64,000 nucleotides of DNA from Moringa oleifera. Taxonomy: Eukaryota; Streptophyta; Magnoliopsida; Brassicales; Moringaceae. Positions within the stretch are counted from its first letter, which is position 1. Each line of letters starts with the position of its first letter. The notes under the pieces were generated by a model that worked only from the letters and a program-made list of their open reading frames with translations, did not search any database and was not told the DNA's origin. Where the stretch lies: positions 3,102,501 through 3,166,500 of the forward strand of contig JAJFZO010000034.1 in the NCBI GenBank assembly GCA_021397835.1, in the 5' to 3' direction. Both the position numbers and the translations under genes were made by a program. Positions 62,111 through 64,000 of the stretch are shown here, piece by piece.

Positions 62111-64000
62111 GGCATTTAATATTTTAATTATAATTTTTTTAAAAAATAAAATAAAATGATCATATTTTATTAATATGTATTGTTAAATTAAAATTATTTT
62201 TAAAATTTTTAAAATTTAATTTTTTAAAAATTGAATTGATACCATCAATTTTGAACCGTCGGTTTCAATTCTAATTTAAAATTTACATGAACTATAACTA
62301 AATCATATTTAAAATAGTTTTCGTTACACATCATATCAAACCTTAAAAAGCTTATTATAGACACTTAATTTTCTTAGGATTTATTATGGATAAATTATAG
62401 TATTTTTTAAAATAAAATCTAAAAAAATAAGAGAATTAAAAAAAAGAAAAAAATGTTTTGCATTTGTTTCATGTTCTCGCTTACATACGGTTTTTCTCTT
62501 TCTCTTTTTTTTTTTTTGAAAAATACTTTTGGTTACATTCTCACACTAAATCATGAGTGACAGGAGAGAAAAAAAACATGCCCTTCTTCTTTAATGTGTT
62601 TAATTTTAAAGATTTTAATGAGGACATTTTCTATCATTGAAATTGAAACTACTATCCAAGGTGCATGTGCATAATACATCTGTGACCTTTTGAGTATTGT
62701 GGCATGGAGATGGTGCAAGAGCAAAGGCATAAGTTTAGAAATTTGATGTGTTGAGAACTTTCATTTGACATTATTTATTGGCATTCCATAAAGCACTTGA
62801 AGTGGATGCAACCTTGGGATTTTGTGGTGTATAACACCAAGATGTTCAAGGTCAAGAAATTGAGAAATCCTAATTTAGACCCTATATTAGCCCACCAAAG
62901 GAAAGTATCCTTCATAATTAGGTAAAATATACCAAGTGAGTTTGTTAATATACAAGTGAGGCTATGTTGTTCTTGTTAAAAAGACACCCTTTTCTCGATC
63001 ACCCTTAAACCATAATGATGTCTTCATACATGATACTGCATCAAAAAGTTTACTGTTCGGTGGATGTTATTCTAGTATTCAAGAAAAAACTAAAGCTTTA
63101 AAGGTTTTTATGTATATCAAGATAATAAGTATAGTGGAAAATGTGAGGTGGTAACTATTAAAACTTTAATACTTAAAAGGACACCAATAATGGCTTCTTT
63201 ATTTGCACGAATTACAACTATGACACCAAACCTTTATCATGAATAGATGAAAGGTCATATTCTTGATTAGGATATATCTGAACAGGTATTTAGATAATAA
63301 GGGTCACTAGCAGGATCGATTCTAAGCATTTTAGGGTCTTAGGTGAAATTATAAAAAGAGTCCTTGTAATATTTTAATTAAATTTTATTTTCTTTTATTA
63401 GATGAAAAATCATTAATTATATTTTAGTATGATCAAGTTTAGATAATAAATGTTTTTCAATTGATAAGATAACTAATCTATTTAATATGTTTTGTGACAT
63501 AATTAAACGTAAGTAAGATTTTATTATTTTTAATTTTAAAAAACTCCTTTTTGCAATGGTAACAATTACATGTATTGTTAATAATATTTTATAAACAGTT
63601 AGTGTATTTGAAAAATAGTTTATATTTTTAATAAGATTTAATATTTTAAATGGTGTTTTTATTTTTATTCGTAAGATCTCTTTTACAACTTTGAAGTCAT
63701 CAAATAGATTTAAACTGTTACTATATTATGATTCATCTTATTTAAAAAAAAAAAAAAAACAAGATGATAACAATATTGTTTTAAATCATTATCACTTAAT
63801 TGAGGATCTTAATTTTTTTAAGTCATATAAAAAACAAAAAGCATAATTTATGTTGTTCAAATCTGTTTTGAATTGAAGAAATAACTTGATCAACTATATA
63901 TGTAAAGTAGTTAATTCTAAAAGAATATTCAAGTTATAATACTACTTTATTGTTTACATTTTCATCAATATAATATTTTTTTATATTTTATATGTTTTTT
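62111..64000. other. AT-rich intergenic end of the window
   Basis: No gene is supported. The segment 62870-63350 is of mixed composition and probably decayed repeat sequence, with several short frames and many stops. The remainder is low-complexity A/T sequence with a poly(A) tract near 63742-63760. Confidence 0.4.

Noticed and set aside
63300..63370. Possible transposon end around a gggtcttaggtgaaa-like sequence
   Set aside because: It resembles pieces of dispersed plant repeats, but no partner end or target duplication could be found.

Overview
This is plant nuclear DNA, almost certainly from a eudicot. Genes have GT-AG introns, spacers are very AT-rich, and the proteins are plant-specific families (purple acid phosphatase, KAB-type channel beta subunit, DUF247, PB1-Raf kinase, CLE peptide, NCED). 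Degenerate Copia, Gypsy and CACTA elements fill the spacers. A woody rosid would fit, but the sequence does not fix the species.

Layout. Positions 1-30,000 are gene-rich: (1) the 3' half of a purple acid phosphatase, PAP23-like (+, exons 1290-4513; 5' exons lie outside the window); (2) a complete five-exon potassium channel beta subunit/aldo-keto reductase, KAB1 (+, 5309-11681, 328 aa); (3) an intronless DUF247 membrane protein (-, 12467-13765); (4) a nine-exon PB1-domain Raf-like MAPKKK of the B4 type (+, 18286-23989, 1,150 aa) with one GC-AG intron; (5) a six-exon receptor-like kinase without an ectodomain (+, 25632-27596, 406 aa); (6) a CLE19-type signalling peptide precursor (-, 29136-29378, 80 aa).

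Positions 30,000-64,000 are gene-poor and AT-rich. They hold two intact, intronless, tandem 9-cis-epoxycarotenoid dioxygenase genes of the NCED6 type on the minus strand (35600-37408 and 52049-53896). The 14.6 kb between them contains decayed retroelements: a Gypsy reverse-transcriptase relic near 40 kb, a Copia relic at 41.6-44.3 kb, and a CACTA (En/Spm) transposon at 46929-51884 with matching 3-bp target duplications. Beyond the second NCED lies a GC-richer island with five CACGTG G-boxes in 257 bp (55563-55819). It is followed by a decayed Copia element with both LTRs (about 56999-61485) and an antisense fragment of another Copia element.

The genes do not form a pathway or operon. There is a loose osmotic-stress/ABA theme: NCED makes the committed ABA precursor, and B4 Raf kinases act on SnRK2 kinases in other plants. 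This may be coincidence. The most interesting points are the different promoter architectures of the NCED pair (proximal and distal G-boxes only at the second copy), the GC-AG intron in the Raf kinase, the CLE19 gene, the two possible C-termini of the phosphatase, and an AT-rich repeat present in three copies around the NCED genes.
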